This document shows, one piece after another, positions 27,249 through 35,863 of a stretch of DNA of 64,000 nt (its first letter is position 1; every line of letters starts with the position of its first letter). The notes under the pieces were generated by a model. It was not told the DNA's origin and did not search any database. It saw nothing but the letters and a program-made list of their open reading frames with translations. Position numbers and translations under genes: made by a program. Source of the DNA: Actinomycetospora sp. NBRC 106375 (GTDB lineage: Bacteria; Actinomycetota; Actinomycetes; Mycobacteriales; Pseudonocardiaceae); NCBI RefSeq assembly GCF_030269665.1, contig NZ_BSTS01000025.1, positions 1-64,000 of the forward strand, in the 5' to 3' direction.

Positions 27249-28358
27249 TCAGAGTGTGCCGGTGATCGCCTGGAGTCCCAGGCTGGACGCCGCCACGAGC
27301 ACCCAGAGGCACGCGCCGAGGACCAGAGGGCGCACGCCAGCACGGCGCATGTCCGCCGGCCGCAGGCCGAGGCCGATGCCGGCGAGAGCGGTCGTGATCA
27401 GGAACGTGCCGGCGGCCGCGAGGCCCGCGTGCCAGGACGGGGGCACGACACCGACCGTGTCGAGCGCCGAGGCGACGACGAAGCCGACGAGGAACAGCGG
27501 CACGATCCGCCGCCAGGGCAGCGACCTCCAGAAGCCGGGCCCCTGATCGTCGGGCGTGCCCGGCCCCGCGTCACGACGCGCGATCCACACCGCGAGCACC
27601 ACCACGATCGGGATGATCATCAGCGTGCGCACGAGCTTGACCACGACCGCCGCCGGGCCCGCGCCGTCGCCGAACGAGTACGCCGCCGCGACCACCGACG
27701 ACGTGTCGTTGACCGCCGTCCCGGCCCACAGCCCGAAGGCCTGACCGTCCATGCCGAGCGCGTGGCCGAGCGGAGGGAACGCCAGCACCGCGAGCACGTT
27801 GAAGGTGAAGATCGTGCCGATCGCGTAGGCGACCTCGTGCTCCCTCGGACGCACGACCGCGGTCGTGGCAGCGATCGCCGACGCGCCGCAGATGCCGGTG
27901 CCGACGCCGATGAGCAGGCCGGTCGCGCCGCGGACGTCCAGCAGCCTGCTCAGGACCCAGGCCCCGGCCAGCGCGACGGCGAGCGTCCCGAGCATCACCG
28001 GGAGCGAGTCCAGGCCCACGGAAGCCACCTGGCCCAGCGAGAGCGTCGCACCGAGAACGACGATCGACGCCTGCAGCACCGGCCGGGCGGCGACGTCGAG
28101 GCCGGGCCGCAGCCGCGCGCCCGGGCGCAGGAACGCCCCGGCGACAATGCCGAGCACGATCCCGAACACCGGCGCGCCGACCACCGGGACGAGGTGTCCG
28201 AGCGGCGTCGCGATCCCGGCGACCACGAGCGCGAGCCCGAGACCCGGCACCACCGCGCGCACTCGTGATGACAGCCGGTCGACGCGGGACCGCGTCCCCC
28301 CGGGCGACGGCGTCGTGAGCACCTCGGTCGTCGGCACCCGCTCCGTCGTGGAACGCAC
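27249..28358 (-). CDS. YeiH-family putative sulfate/sulfite exporter
   Basis: The 369-residue membrane protein has about ten hydrophobic segments and the family signature GTGICGASAIAATTAVV near the middle, plus AGTAVNDTSSVVAAAY. Members of this PSE family (YeiH/CysZ-independent) are proposed to export sulfate or sulfite. It is transcribed divergently from a persulfide dioxygenase-like gene and shares operator sites with it, which supports a role in disposing of oxidised sulfur. Confidence 0.85.
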   Translation of the reverse strand: MRSTTERVPTTEVLTTPSPGGTRSRVDRLSSRVRAVVPGLGLALVVAGIATPLGHLVPVVGAPVFGIVLGIVAGAFLRPGARLRPGLDVAARPVLQASIVVLGATLSLGQVASVGLDSLPVMLGTLAVALAGAWVLSRLLDVRGATGLLIGVGTGICGASAIAATTAVVRPREHEVAYAIGTIFTFNVLAVLAFPPLGHALGMDGQAFGLWAGTAVNDTSSVVAAAYSFGDGAGPAAVVVKLVRTLMIIPIVVVLAVWIARRDAGPGTPDDQGPGFWRSLPWRRIVPLFLVGFVVASALDTVGVVPPSWHAGLAAAGTFLITTALAGIGLGLRPADMRRAGVRPLVLGACLWVLVAASSLGLQAITGTL

Positions 28359-28395
28359 CCGCCACCTCCTCCGATCCTCTACCCGCGCCCTCAGT

Positions 28396-28407
28396 ATGTA
28401 CCTACAT
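28396..28407. promoter_or_regulatory. operator copy 1, proximal to the exporter gene
   Basis: ATGTA-CC-TACAT is a perfect palindrome. With its flanks, TATGTACCTACATT is the exact reverse complement of the second copy 64 bases away, near the divergent gene. It lies 38 bases upstream of the exporter start. Confidence 0.7.
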
Positions 28408-28459
28408 TGGCCTCATGCAAGACCCGGATCATCGTTGACGGCCTCCCGAAGGCGCCTTA

Positions 28460-28471
28460 ATGTAGGTACAT
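28460..28471. promoter_or_regulatory. operator copy 2, proximal to the MBL-rhodanese gene
   Basis: ATGTA-GG-TACAT repeats the first operator in inverted orientation, 21 bases before the downstream start codon and just before its GAGGAGG ribosome binding site. Two equal copies between divergent genes suggest one repressor controls both. No regulator gene is adjacent. Confidence 0.7.
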
Positions 28472-28492
28472 ATCGTCCCCGAGGAGGTCCCC

Positions 28493-29857
28493 GTGCACGT
28501 CGACGTGATCGCCACCGGCTCGCTCGGTGACCGCAGCCATGTGATCCACGACGGCGAGGTCGCCCTCGTCGTCGACCCGCAGCGGGACCTCGACCGCGTC
28601 GAGGCCGTCGCATCCCGGGAGGGGGTGCGGGTCGCGGCGGTCGCGGAGACCCACATCCACAACGACTACGTCACCGGCGGCCACGCCCTGGCCGCCGCGA
28701 CGAGAGCGCCGTACCTCGTCCACGCGGCCGATCCGGTCGCGTTCGACCGCCGGGCGGTCGTCGACGGCGAGGAGATCCGGGTGGGGACGCTGCGGGTCCG
28801 CGCGGTGGCCACCCCGGGGCACACCGTCACGCACCTGGCCTACGTCGTGGACGACACCGCCGTGCCCGGCGAGCCGCCCGCGGTGTTCACCGGCGGATCG
28901 CTGCTGTTCGGCAGCGTGGGGCGCACCGATCTCGTCGATCCCGCGCGCACCGCGGACATGACCCGCGACCAGTACCGCTCGGCCCACCGGCTGGCCGACT
29001 CGCTGCCCGACGAGGCACACGTCTACCCCACCCACGGGTTCGGCAGCTTCTGCTCCTCCGGGTCGGCGACGGGGGCCGCGGCGAGCACGATCGGCACCGA
29101 GCGCGCGACCAACGACGCCCTGCTCGCGGTCGACGAGGACCGGTTCGTCGCCGGCCTGACCGCGCACCTCACCGCCTACCCGCGGTACTACGCCCACATG
29201 GCGCCCCGGAACCTGGCCGGGCCCGACGCCGCCGACCTCTCCCCCGCCGCCGCAGTCGACCGCGACGGGCTCCGCAAACGCATCGCCGACGGCGAGTGGG
29301 TGGTCGACCTGCGCGAGCGCACCGCCTTCGCCGCCCGGCACCTCGGCGGCACGATCGGCATCCCGCTCGGCCGCCAGTTCTCGACCTACCTCGGCTGGCT
29401 GATCCCCTGGGGGACACCGGTGACGCTCGTCGGGGAGACCGCGGACGACGTCGCCGTCGCCCAGCGCCAGCTCGCCCGTATCGGCATCGACCGCCCGGCC
29501 GGCGCCGCCGTCGGGCCTCTCGCCGACCTCGGCCCGTCCGGCGACCTGCGCCGCTACCCCACCGCGACGTTCGCCGACCTCGCCGCGCGGTCCGCCGTCG
29601 AGGCCGACGAGCCGGTCCTCGACGTGCGCCGGGACGACGAGCGGGCCCGCGGCGGCATCGCGGCGGCGCACCACGCACCACTGCAGGACCTCGCGGCGGG
29701 CCTCGACGGCCTGCCCGCCGGGCGGCTCTGGGTGCACTGCGCGTCGGGCTTCCGTGCCGGCATCGCCGCGAGCCTGCTCGACCGCGCCGGACGCGACGTC
29801 GTGCTCGTCGACGACGACTACGCCCGGGCTGTCGAGCTCGGCCTCGCCCGCGGCTGA
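28493..29857 (+). CDS. MBL-fold hydrolase with rhodanese domains, persulfide dioxygenase-like
   Basis: The 454-residue protein combines an N-terminal metallo-beta-lactamase domain (residues about 1-240; metal motif THIHNDYVTGGH near 55, PGHTVTHLAYV near 110, PTHGFGSFC near 175) with two rhodanese-like domains. The last has the active-site loop VHCASGFRAG with Cys near residue 415; the first (near 265-330) lacks an equivalent cysteine. The layout matches CstB/ETHE1-type enzymes that oxidise glutathione or other persulfides to sulfite, consistent with the divergent exporter. The GTG is preceded by GAGGAGG. Confidence 0.88.
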   Translation: MHVDVIATGSLGDRSHVIHDGEVALVVDPQRDLDRVEAVASREGVRVAAVAETHIHNDYVTGGHALAAATRAPYLVHAADPVAFDRRAVVDGEEIRVGTLRVRAVATPGHTVTHLAYVVDDTAVPGEPPAVFTGGSLLFGSVGRTDLVDPARTADMTRDQYRSAHRLADSLPDEAHVYPTHGFGSFCSSGSATGAAASTIGTERATNDALLAVDEDRFVAGLTAHLTAYPRYYAHMAPRNLAGPDAADLSPAAAVDRDGLRKRIADGEWVVDLRERTAFAARHLGGTIGIPLGRQFSTYLGWLIPWGTPVTLVGETADDVAVAQRQLARIGIDRPAGAAVGPLADLGPSGDLRRYPTATFADLAARSAVEADEPVLDVRRDDERARGGIAAAHHAPLQDLAAGLDGLPAGRLWVHCASGFRAGIAASLLDRAGRDVVLVDDDYARAVELGLARG

Positions 29858-30110
29858 CCGCGCGACCGGCCGGCGATTGTCGGATGGATCGCACGGCCCA
29901 TCCCCACCGGAACGCACCCGCGCGCGTATCGTCGTCGATCACCGATTTCCGCCCGACCATTCCTGCGGATGCCGCAGAATCGACTGCGCCGTGCGGCGGC
30001 ATTCGGACAGCGTGTTCCCGTTACTGCTGTTCCTAGAACCGACGGTAGCGCACACCGGTGCCCACGGCTCCTCTGTGCGGCGTCCTCCGCGGCCCCGCAA
30101 GCTCGATGCC
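29858..30110 (+). other. upstream region of the olefin operon
   Basis: This 253-base stretch has no credible coding frame. Its centre (about 29930-30045) is noticeably less GC-rich than the genes around it, which fits a promoter region for oleA. I see no convincing -35/-10 pair; TAGAAC at 30034-30039 is the best -10 candidate but has no well-spaced partner. Confidence 0.4.
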
Positions 30111-31139
30111 ATGCGAGCTGCGCGGCGGTACGGCGACGTGGTGATCACCGGACTGGCGCACCTCGATGCGCCCCACGTGATCACGTCGGAGGAACTCGAG
30201 GAGCAGCTCGGCGGCATGTTCGCCCGGCTGCGCATCGCGCCGGGGCTGCTCGAGAGGCTCTCCGGCATCCGGGAGCGACGGGTGTGGGACGCGGGGACGA
30301 TGCCCAGCGAGGTCGCCGCGGAGGCCGGCGAGAAGGCCCTCGAACGCAGCGGTGTCCCGCGCTCGGAGATCGGCGCGCTCATCAACACCTCGGTGAGCAG
30401 GGATCACCTCGAACCGTCGACGGCCAGCATCGTCCACGGCCGGATGTCCCTACCGCCCGAGGCCGTCAACTTCGACGTCGGGAATGCGTGCCTCGGATTC
30501 CTCGACGGCATGAACCTGGTGTCGTCGATGATCTCCGGCGGCGAGATCGACCACGGTCTCGTGGTCGCCGGCGAGACGAGCCGCGCGGCCACCGAGGGGA
30601 CGGTCGCCCGCCTCGCCTCGGACGCGGCGACCCGGCGGATGTTCCACGAGCAGTTCGCCACGCTCACGGTCGGGTCCGGCGCCGTCGCGATGGTGCTGTC
30701 CCGGGCCGACGGGCCGGGCGGGCACCGCTACCGCGGCGGGCTCGGGCGTGCCAGCACCGTCGGCAACGCCGGGCTGTGCGTCGGGCAGGGGGACGAGATG
30801 CGCACCGACAGCAAAGGCCTCCTGATGGCGGGGATGGAGCTGGCGGGACGGGTCTGGAAGGAGGCCGTCGCGACCTTCGACTGGGACCCGACCGGCTACG
30901 ACGCCTACTGCCTGCACCAGGTCAGCAAGGTGCACACCCAGGCCGTCGCCGACCAGCTCGGCCTGGACATCGAGCGCTTCCCGTCGCTGTACCCGCGCTT
31001 CGGCAACATCGGCCCGGCCGGGGTGCCGACGGTGCTGAGCAAGGCGGTCGAGGACGGCACGGTCACCGAGGGCTCGTCGGTGATGCTCATGGGGGTCGGC
31101 AGCGGCATCAACGCCGCGGCGGCGGAGGTGCACTGGTGA
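30111..31139 (+). CDS. oleA: OleA, acyl-CoA head-to-head condensing enzyme
   Basis: OleA joins two acyl-CoAs to a 2-alkyl-3-oxo acid, the first step to long-chain olefins. The 342-residue thiolase-fold protein has the active-site cysteine in VGNACLGFLDG (near 123), the histidine in CLHQVSKVH and the asparagine in FGNIGPAGV. The SRDHLEPSTAS segment before the cysteine carries the glutamate that is diagnostic of OleA and absent from FabH. ATG at this point gives the standard start. Its TGA overlaps the oleB GTG. Confidence 0.9.
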   Translation: MRAARRYGDVVITGLAHLDAPHVITSEELEEQLGGMFARLRIAPGLLERLSGIRERRVWDAGTMPSEVAAEAGEKALERSGVPRSEIGALINTSVSRDHLEPSTASIVHGRMSLPPEAVNFDVGNACLGFLDGMNLVSSMISGGEIDHGLVVAGETSRAATEGTVARLASDAATRRMFHEQFATLTVGSGAVAMVLSRADGPGGHRYRGGLGRASTVGNAGLCVGQGDEMRTDSKGLLMAGMELAGRVWKEAVATFDWDPTGYDAYCLHQVSKVHTQAVADQLGLDIERFPSLYPRFGNIGPAGVPTVLSKAVEDGTVTEGSSVMLMGVGSGINAAAAEVHW

Positions 31140-32032
31140 GCACCGCGACCGCTCTCGCCGGGTATCCGTTCACGCCGCACCGGGTCGAGGTCGGCGGGCA
31201 CCGCATGTCCTACGTCGACGAGGGCGACCCCACGGCGCCGCCGGTCCTGCTCGTCCACGGCAACCCGACCTGGTCGTTCTACTACCGGAGCCTCCTGCAG
31301 GCCCTGCCTGCCCGCGGGCGGCGGGTGATCGCCCCCGACCACATCGGCATGGGCCTGTCGGACAAGCCGACGCCCGAGGACTACCCGCACACGCTCGCCC
31401 GCCGGGTCGCGGACCTGACCGCGTTCGTCGACGGGCTCGAGCTGACCGAGCCGGTGTCGCTGGTCGTCCACGACTGGGGCGGGCCCATCGGGCTCGCCTG
31501 GGCGGCAGAGCACCTCGACCGCGTCCGCGACGTCGTCGTGATGAACACCGGCGCCTTCCCGCTCCCCGCCGACCACGGGCTGCCCTGGATGCTGCAGGCG
31601 GCGCGCCTGCCCGTCGTCGGCGACGTCCTCGTCCGGCGCCTCGGGGCGTTCTCGCTCGGCGCGCTCGTGCTCGGCACCGGCCGGGCGTGGCTGCCGCCCG
31701 AGGCCCGCCGCGGGCTGCTCGCGCCCTACGACCGTCCCGAGCACCGGGTCGCGGTCCAGGCCTTCGTGCGCGACATCCCGCTCGGCCCCGACGACCCGGC
31801 CCACCCGGTGCTCGTCCGCCTCGCCGCCCGGCTCCCCGACCTCGACGCCCGGCCGGTGCAGGTGCACTGGGGGATGAAGGACCCGGTGTTCGACGCCGAC
31901 ATCCTCGCCCACGTCGAGCACCACCTCCCCCACGCCGAGGTGCACCGCTACCCGGACGCCGGCCACTACGTCCTCGAGGACGCGACCCCGGCGATCGTCG
32001 AGCGTGTCGGCGCGTTCCTGGACCGCCGGTGA
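31136..32032 (+). CDS. oleB: OleB, beta-lactone decarboxylase of the alpha/beta-hydrolase fold
   Basis: The 298-residue enzyme is haloalkane-dehalogenase-like and converts the beta-lactone made by OleC to the final cis-olefin, losing carbon dioxide. Visible motifs are VHGNPTWSF near residue 40, the nucleophile aspartate in VVHDWGGPIG near 112 and the histidine in PDAGHYVLED near 280. The GTG start overlaps oleA by 4 bp and the stop overlaps oleC by 4 bp, so all three are co-translated. Confidence 0.9.
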   Translation: MSTATALAGYPFTPHRVEVGGHRMSYVDEGDPTAPPVLLVHGNPTWSFYYRSLLQALPARGRRVIAPDHIGMGLSDKPTPEDYPHTLARRVADLTAFVDGLELTEPVSLVVHDWGGPIGLAWAAEHLDRVRDVVVMNTGAFPLPADHGLPWMLQAARLPVVGDVLVRRLGAFSLGALVLGTGRAWLPPEARRGLLAPYDRPEHRVAVQAFVRDIPLGPDDPAHPVLVRLAARLPDLDARPVQVHWGMKDPVFDADILAHVEHHLPHAEVHRYPDAGHYVLEDATPAIVERVGAFLDRR

Positions 32033-33684
32033 CCACACCGACCGCGGTCACCGCGCTCGACGAGCTGCTCGCCGCGCACGCGCGGGAGCGGCCGGACGCG
32101 GCCGCGCTCGTCCTGCCGTCGCCGGGCCGGTCGTGGCTCGAGCCGTGGCTCGGCGACCGCGTCACCCACGAGGTCACCTTCGGCGCGCTCGAGCGCCGGG
32201 TGGGGCACGTCGCCGCCGGCCTGCGGAGCGCCGGCATCGGCCCCGGGACGCGCGTGGCGCTGCTCGTCCCGCCGTCGGACGAGTTCTTCGTCGTCGCCTA
32301 CGCCCTCATGCGGGTCCGCGCCGTCCCGGTCGTCGTCGATCCGGGCATCGGGCTGCGCCGCGTGGGCAGCTGCCTCGGTCAGGTCGCCCCCGAGGTCGTC
32401 ATCGGGACCACGCAGGCACACCTCGCCCGCCGGGCGCTGCGCTGGTGCCCGGGAGCCCGCCTCGCCCTCGGGGTCGGCGCCGTCCCCGCCCCGGGCACCA
32501 CGCCGCTGCGCCGGCTCGAGCGCACCGGGCGCCACCTCGGGCCGGCCGGGCCCGTCGAGCGTCCTGCCGGGAGCCCGGCGGCCATCGTGTTCACCAGCGG
32601 CAGCACCGGGCCGCCCAAGGGCGTCGAGCACGACGACGCGGGCCTCCTCGCGCAGGCCGGCCTCGTGCGCGACCTGTACGGCCTCGCGCCGGGCGACGTC
32701 AGCCTGGCGACCTTCCCGCCGTTCGCGCTGTTCGGGCCCGCGCTCGGTATGACCACCGTCGTGCCCCGCATGGACCCGACCCGGCCCGCCCGCGTCGTCC
32801 CGGCGCGGCTGGTCCGCGCCGCGCGGCGCACCGGGGCCACGGTCATGTTCGGCTCGCCCGCGGTCCTCGACCGCCTGGGGCGCGGCGCGCCGGCCGGCAC
32901 GTCGCTCCACCGCCTGCGCCGGATCATCTCCGCGGGCGCGCCGATCCCGCGCGACGTCCAGCGCCGGGTCCTCGCCCTGCTCGGGCCCGGCGCGCAGGTC
33001 CACACCCCGTACGGGGCCACCGAGGCCCTGCCGGTCACCTCGATCGGCAGCGACGAGCTGCTGGAGCTGCCCGACGACGGGATCTGCGTGGGCCGCCCGG
33101 TGGCCGGGGTCGACGTGACCCTGATCCGGGTGGTGGACGGCCCGGTCCGCGCGCTGACCCCGGACCTGGCGGTCCCCGCCGGGGAGGTCGGCGAGGTGGT
33201 GGTCCGCGGCCCGGTGGTCAGCCGGCGCTACGCCGACCGCCCCGACGCGACCGCCGCCGCCACCCTCGACTGGGACGGCGCGCCGGCGCACCGCATGGGC
33301 GACCTCGCGGCGTACGACGCGGCCGGGCGGCTCTGGTACGCCGGCCGCGTCGCCCACACCGTGCCGACCGCCGACGGCCCGCTCCACAGCGTGCCGTGCG
33401 AGGAGGTCGTCAACCGCCACCCCGCCGTCCGCCGCAGCGCCCTCGTGGGGGTGGGGACCGGTCCCGTCCGCGAGCCCGTGATCGTCGTCGAGCTCGTCGC
33501 CCGCGCCCGGATGACCGACAGCCTGCGGGCCGCGCTGCGCGCGCACGCCGCGACCGACCCTCGCACCGCGTCGATCACCACCGTCCTCGCGCACCCGGGG
33601 CTGCCGGTCGACCCCCGCCACAACTCGAAGATCGACCGCGACGCGCTGGCCCGGTGGGCGACGACCCGGCTGGGCGTGCGGTGA
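32029..33684 (+). CDS. oleC: OleC, beta-lactone synthetase (AMP-dependent ligase fold)
   Basis: The 551-residue member of the acyl-AMP ligase family cyclises the beta-hydroxy acid from OleD to a beta-lactone using ATP. The P-loop FTSGSTGPPKGVEH lies near residue 188, YGATEALPVT near 329, and the C-terminal lysine region ends in PRHNSKIDRDALARW. It overlaps oleB and oleD by 4 bp each. OleC and ordinary acyl-CoA synthetases look alike; the operon context decides. Confidence 0.9.
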   Translation: MTTPTAVTALDELLAAHARERPDAAALVLPSPGRSWLEPWLGDRVTHEVTFGALERRVGHVAAGLRSAGIGPGTRVALLVPPSDEFFVVAYALMRVRAVPVVVDPGIGLRRVGSCLGQVAPEVVIGTTQAHLARRALRWCPGARLALGVGAVPAPGTTPLRRLERTGRHLGPAGPVERPAGSPAAIVFTSGSTGPPKGVEHDDAGLLAQAGLVRDLYGLAPGDVSLATFPPFALFGPALGMTTVVPRMDPTRPARVVPARLVRAARRTGATVMFGSPAVLDRLGRGAPAGTSLHRLRRIISAGAPIPRDVQRRVLALLGPGAQVHTPYGATEALPVTSIGSDELLELPDDGICVGRPVAGVDVTLIRVVDGPVRALTPDLAVPAGEVGEVVVRGPVVSRRYADRPDATAAATLDWDGAPAHRMGDLAAYDAAGRLWYAGRVAHTVPTADGPLHSVPCEEVVNRHPAVRRSALVGVGTGPVREPVIVVELVARARMTDSLRAALRAHAATDPRTASITTVLAHPGLPVDPRHNSKIDRDALARWATTRLGVR

Positions 33685-34676
33685 AGGCCCTCGTCACCGG
33701 CGGCGGCGGATTTCTCGGCGGCGCCGTCGTCGACGCCCTGCTCGCGCGGGGCACGGAGGTCACCAGCCTGGCCCGGGGCGCCTATCCCGACCTCGAGGCC
33801 CGGGGCGTGCGGACGCTGCGGGGCGACCTCGCGGACCCGAGCGCGGCGCACGCCGCCGTGGCGGGCCAGGACGTCGTCGTCCACGTGGCCGCCAAGGCCG
33901 GGCTGTGGGGGCGCGACGAGGAGTTCCACCACAGCAACGTCGTCGGCACCCGCGTCCTGCTCGACGCATGCCGCGACACCGGCGTCGCGCGTTTCGTCTT
34001 CACCAGCACACCGAGCGTCGTGCACCGCGGCGGCGACATCGCCGGCGGTGACGAGTCGCTCCCCTACGCCGAGCACTACGACTCGGCCTACCCGCGCACC
34101 AAGGCCGAGGCCGAGCGTCTGGTCCTCGCCGCGAACGGGCCCGACCTCGCCACCACGGCGCTGCGGCCCCACCTCGTGTGGGGTCCCGGCGACACCCAGC
34201 TGGTCCCCCGCATCCTCGCCCGGGCCCGCGCCGGCACCCTGCGCCTCGTCGGGGACGGCTCGGCGGTGATCGACACGACGTACGTCGACGACGCCGCGGC
34301 CGCGCACCTCGACGCCGTCGACCGCCTCGCCCCGGACGCCGCCTGCGCCGGGCGGGCCTACTTCGTGACCTCGGGCGACCCGCGACCCGTGCGCGAGCTG
34401 GTCGACGGCATCCTCGGCGCCGGCGGCCTGGCTCCCGTGACGGGCACGGTGCCGCGACCCGTCGCCGTCGCGGCGGGCGCCGCGGTTGAGACGGCGTGGC
34501 GGCTGCTGGGCGGGCTCGTCGACCTCGGCGAGCCCCCGATGACCCGGTTCCTCGCCCGCCAGCTCGCCACCACGCACTGGTTCGACATCTCCGCCGTGCG
34601 CCGCGACCTCGGCTACGAGCCCCGCGTCGACCTCGACGAGGGCTTCGCGCGCCTCGCCCGGGCGCTGGCCGGCTGA
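33681..34676 (+). CDS. oleD: OleD, NAD(P)-dependent 2-alkyl-3-oxo acid reductase
   Basis: The 331-residue extended SDR reduces the OleA product to a beta-hydroxy acid. It has the Rossmann motif TGGGGFLGG at the N-terminus, a catalytic YPRTK (YxxxK) near residue 136 with the preceding TSTPSV serine region, and DTTYVDDAAAAHL downstream. It is the last gene of the operon; its 3' end overlaps the convergent YchJ-like gene by 64 bp. Confidence 0.9.
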   Translation: MKALVTGGGGFLGGAVVDALLARGTEVTSLARGAYPDLEARGVRTLRGDLADPSAAHAAVAGQDVVVHVAAKAGLWGRDEEFHHSNVVGTRVLLDACRDTGVARFVFTSTPSVVHRGGDIAGGDESLPYAEHYDSAYPRTKAEAERLVLAANGPDLATTALRPHLVWGPGDTQLVPRILARARAGTLRLVGDGSAVIDTTYVDDAAAAHLDAVDRLAPDAACAGRAYFVTSGDPRPVRELVDGILGAGGLAPVTGTVPRPVAVAAGAAVETAWRLLGGLVDLGEPPMTRFLARQLATTHWFDISAVRRDLGYEPRVDLDEGFARLARALAG

Positions 34677-35059
34677 CCGACGCCGTCCACGTAGACCCAT
34701 CTCCCGGCGTGCCGGGCGAACCGGCTCCGCTCGTGCTGGACGTCGGCCCGCCCGCGACGCCGGCTGTGGGCACGGAACTCCACGACACCCTCGGCGTCGA
34801 ACGGGCTCCCGCCGACACGGTCCAGCACCTCGAGCCCGGTCCACTCCACGCCGGGGTCGAGGTCCAGCGCGGGGGGTCGGTGATCCGGGTGCCAGGTGCG
34901 CACCAGGTACTCGTCGTCGCCGTGGACGAAGGCCGTGTAGCGCGACCGCATCAGGGCCTCCGCCGTCGGCGGGGCGGGGCCGTCGGCGGCCAGGTAGCGG
35001 CCGCAGCACGCGGGGAACGTCTCGAGCGAGCCGCAGGGACAGCGGGCAACGTCGTCCAC
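34613..35059 (-). CDS. YchJ-like (UPF0225) SEC-C motif protein
   Basis: The 148-residue protein begins with the zinc-binding SEC-C motif CPCGSLETFPACCG near residue 7 and continues with MRSRYTAFVHGDDEYLVRTWHP, the conserved YchJ core. Function is unknown but members bind zinc and have been linked to RNA or protein quality control. The last 20 or so residues, in the overlap with oleD, are basic and unlike the family, suggesting read-through past the usual end. Confidence 0.82.
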   Translation of the reverse strand: MDDVARCPCGSLETFPACCGRYLAADGPAPPTAEALMRSRYTAFVHGDDEYLVRTWHPDHRPPALDLDPGVEWTGLEVLDRVGGSPFDAEGVVEFRAHSRRRGRADVQHERSRFARHAGRWVYVDGVGQPASARARRAKPSSRSTRGS

Positions 35060-35158
35060 GCCCGGGGAGGATAGGCCCGGACCTGATGCAGGAGGCGGGC
35101 GCAGCGGGTCTGATCGGGGGACTGACACGCCGGCACCCGTCGGGAAGGGTCGACGCCG

Positions 35159-35854
35159 ATGGTTCGACCTGCTCCGGCCGAGACCCGCCTCGTGTGGGAC
35201 TCCGTGGTCCAGCGCTCCGACCTCGAGCCGACCGTCCTCGCCCTGCGCGACTCGTTCTCCGACGCCGTCGAACAGGGTCACTGGGCGCACGTGGCGACGC
35301 TGCTGGACCGCACCGACGAGGACCTGCCGTCGGCGCTGAGCGCCAACGCCCTGCGCGCGGGCGACGCGGCAGGGACGGCGCCCGTGCACCACGCGGCCCT
35401 CCAGGGGGCGCACCCGGACGTCGTCGACGACCTCGTCCGGCGCGGTGCGTGGCGCACGTTGCGCACCGCCGACGGCGACACCGCCGAGGACCTGGCCCGC
35501 CGCCTCGGGCACGCCGGGCTCGCCGACCGGCTCCGCCCGGACGTCGCCCTCGACGTGGACGAGGAGACCTGGACCAGTCTCGAGATCTTCCTGCACGCGT
35601 TGATCGAGGTGCGGACCCGTCGGCTGGATCGACGCCTGCGCCCGCCGCAGCTCGGGCCCCTGCTCGAGCACCCCGACGCCACGATGTGGGTCGGGGTCCC
35701 CGGGATGTACGGCGGGTTCGCGTGCCGCTGGGCGGAGGACACCGCCGAGCCGACGGTCGAGGTCCGCAGCTGGAGCCGGGTCGTCGGGGGGTCGAGCCGG
35801 GCGCACCACATCACCGCGGAGGGGGTCCGGCCCGTCACCCGCGGGCTGCTCTGA
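35159..35854 (+). CDS. ankyrin-repeat protein
   Basis: The 231-residue soluble protein contains two or so degenerate ankyrin repeats around residues 60-125 (GTAPVHHAALQGAHPDVVDDL and ADGDTAEDLARRLGHAGLADRL). The C-terminal part is unrelated and has WVGVPGMYGGFACRW. Ankyrin repeats mediate protein contacts; a partner is not evident. The start is the ATG giving MVRPAPAETR. Confidence 0.75.
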   Translation: MVRPAPAETRLVWDSVVQRSDLEPTVLALRDSFSDAVEQGHWAHVATLLDRTDEDLPSALSANALRAGDAAGTAPVHHAALQGAHPDVVDDLVRRGAWRTLRTADGDTAEDLARRLGHAGLADRLRPDVALDVDEETWTSLEIFLHALIEVRTRRLDRRLRPPQLGPLLEHPDATMWVGVPGMYGGFACRWAEDTAEPTVEVRSWSRVVGGSSRAHHITAEGVRPVTRGLL

Positions 35855-35863
35855 CCCCGGGGG

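Noticed and set aside
30013..30039. Promoter for oleA built on TGTTCC and TAGAAC
   Set aside because: The spacing is about 15 bases and neither element is close to consensus, so I list only the region.
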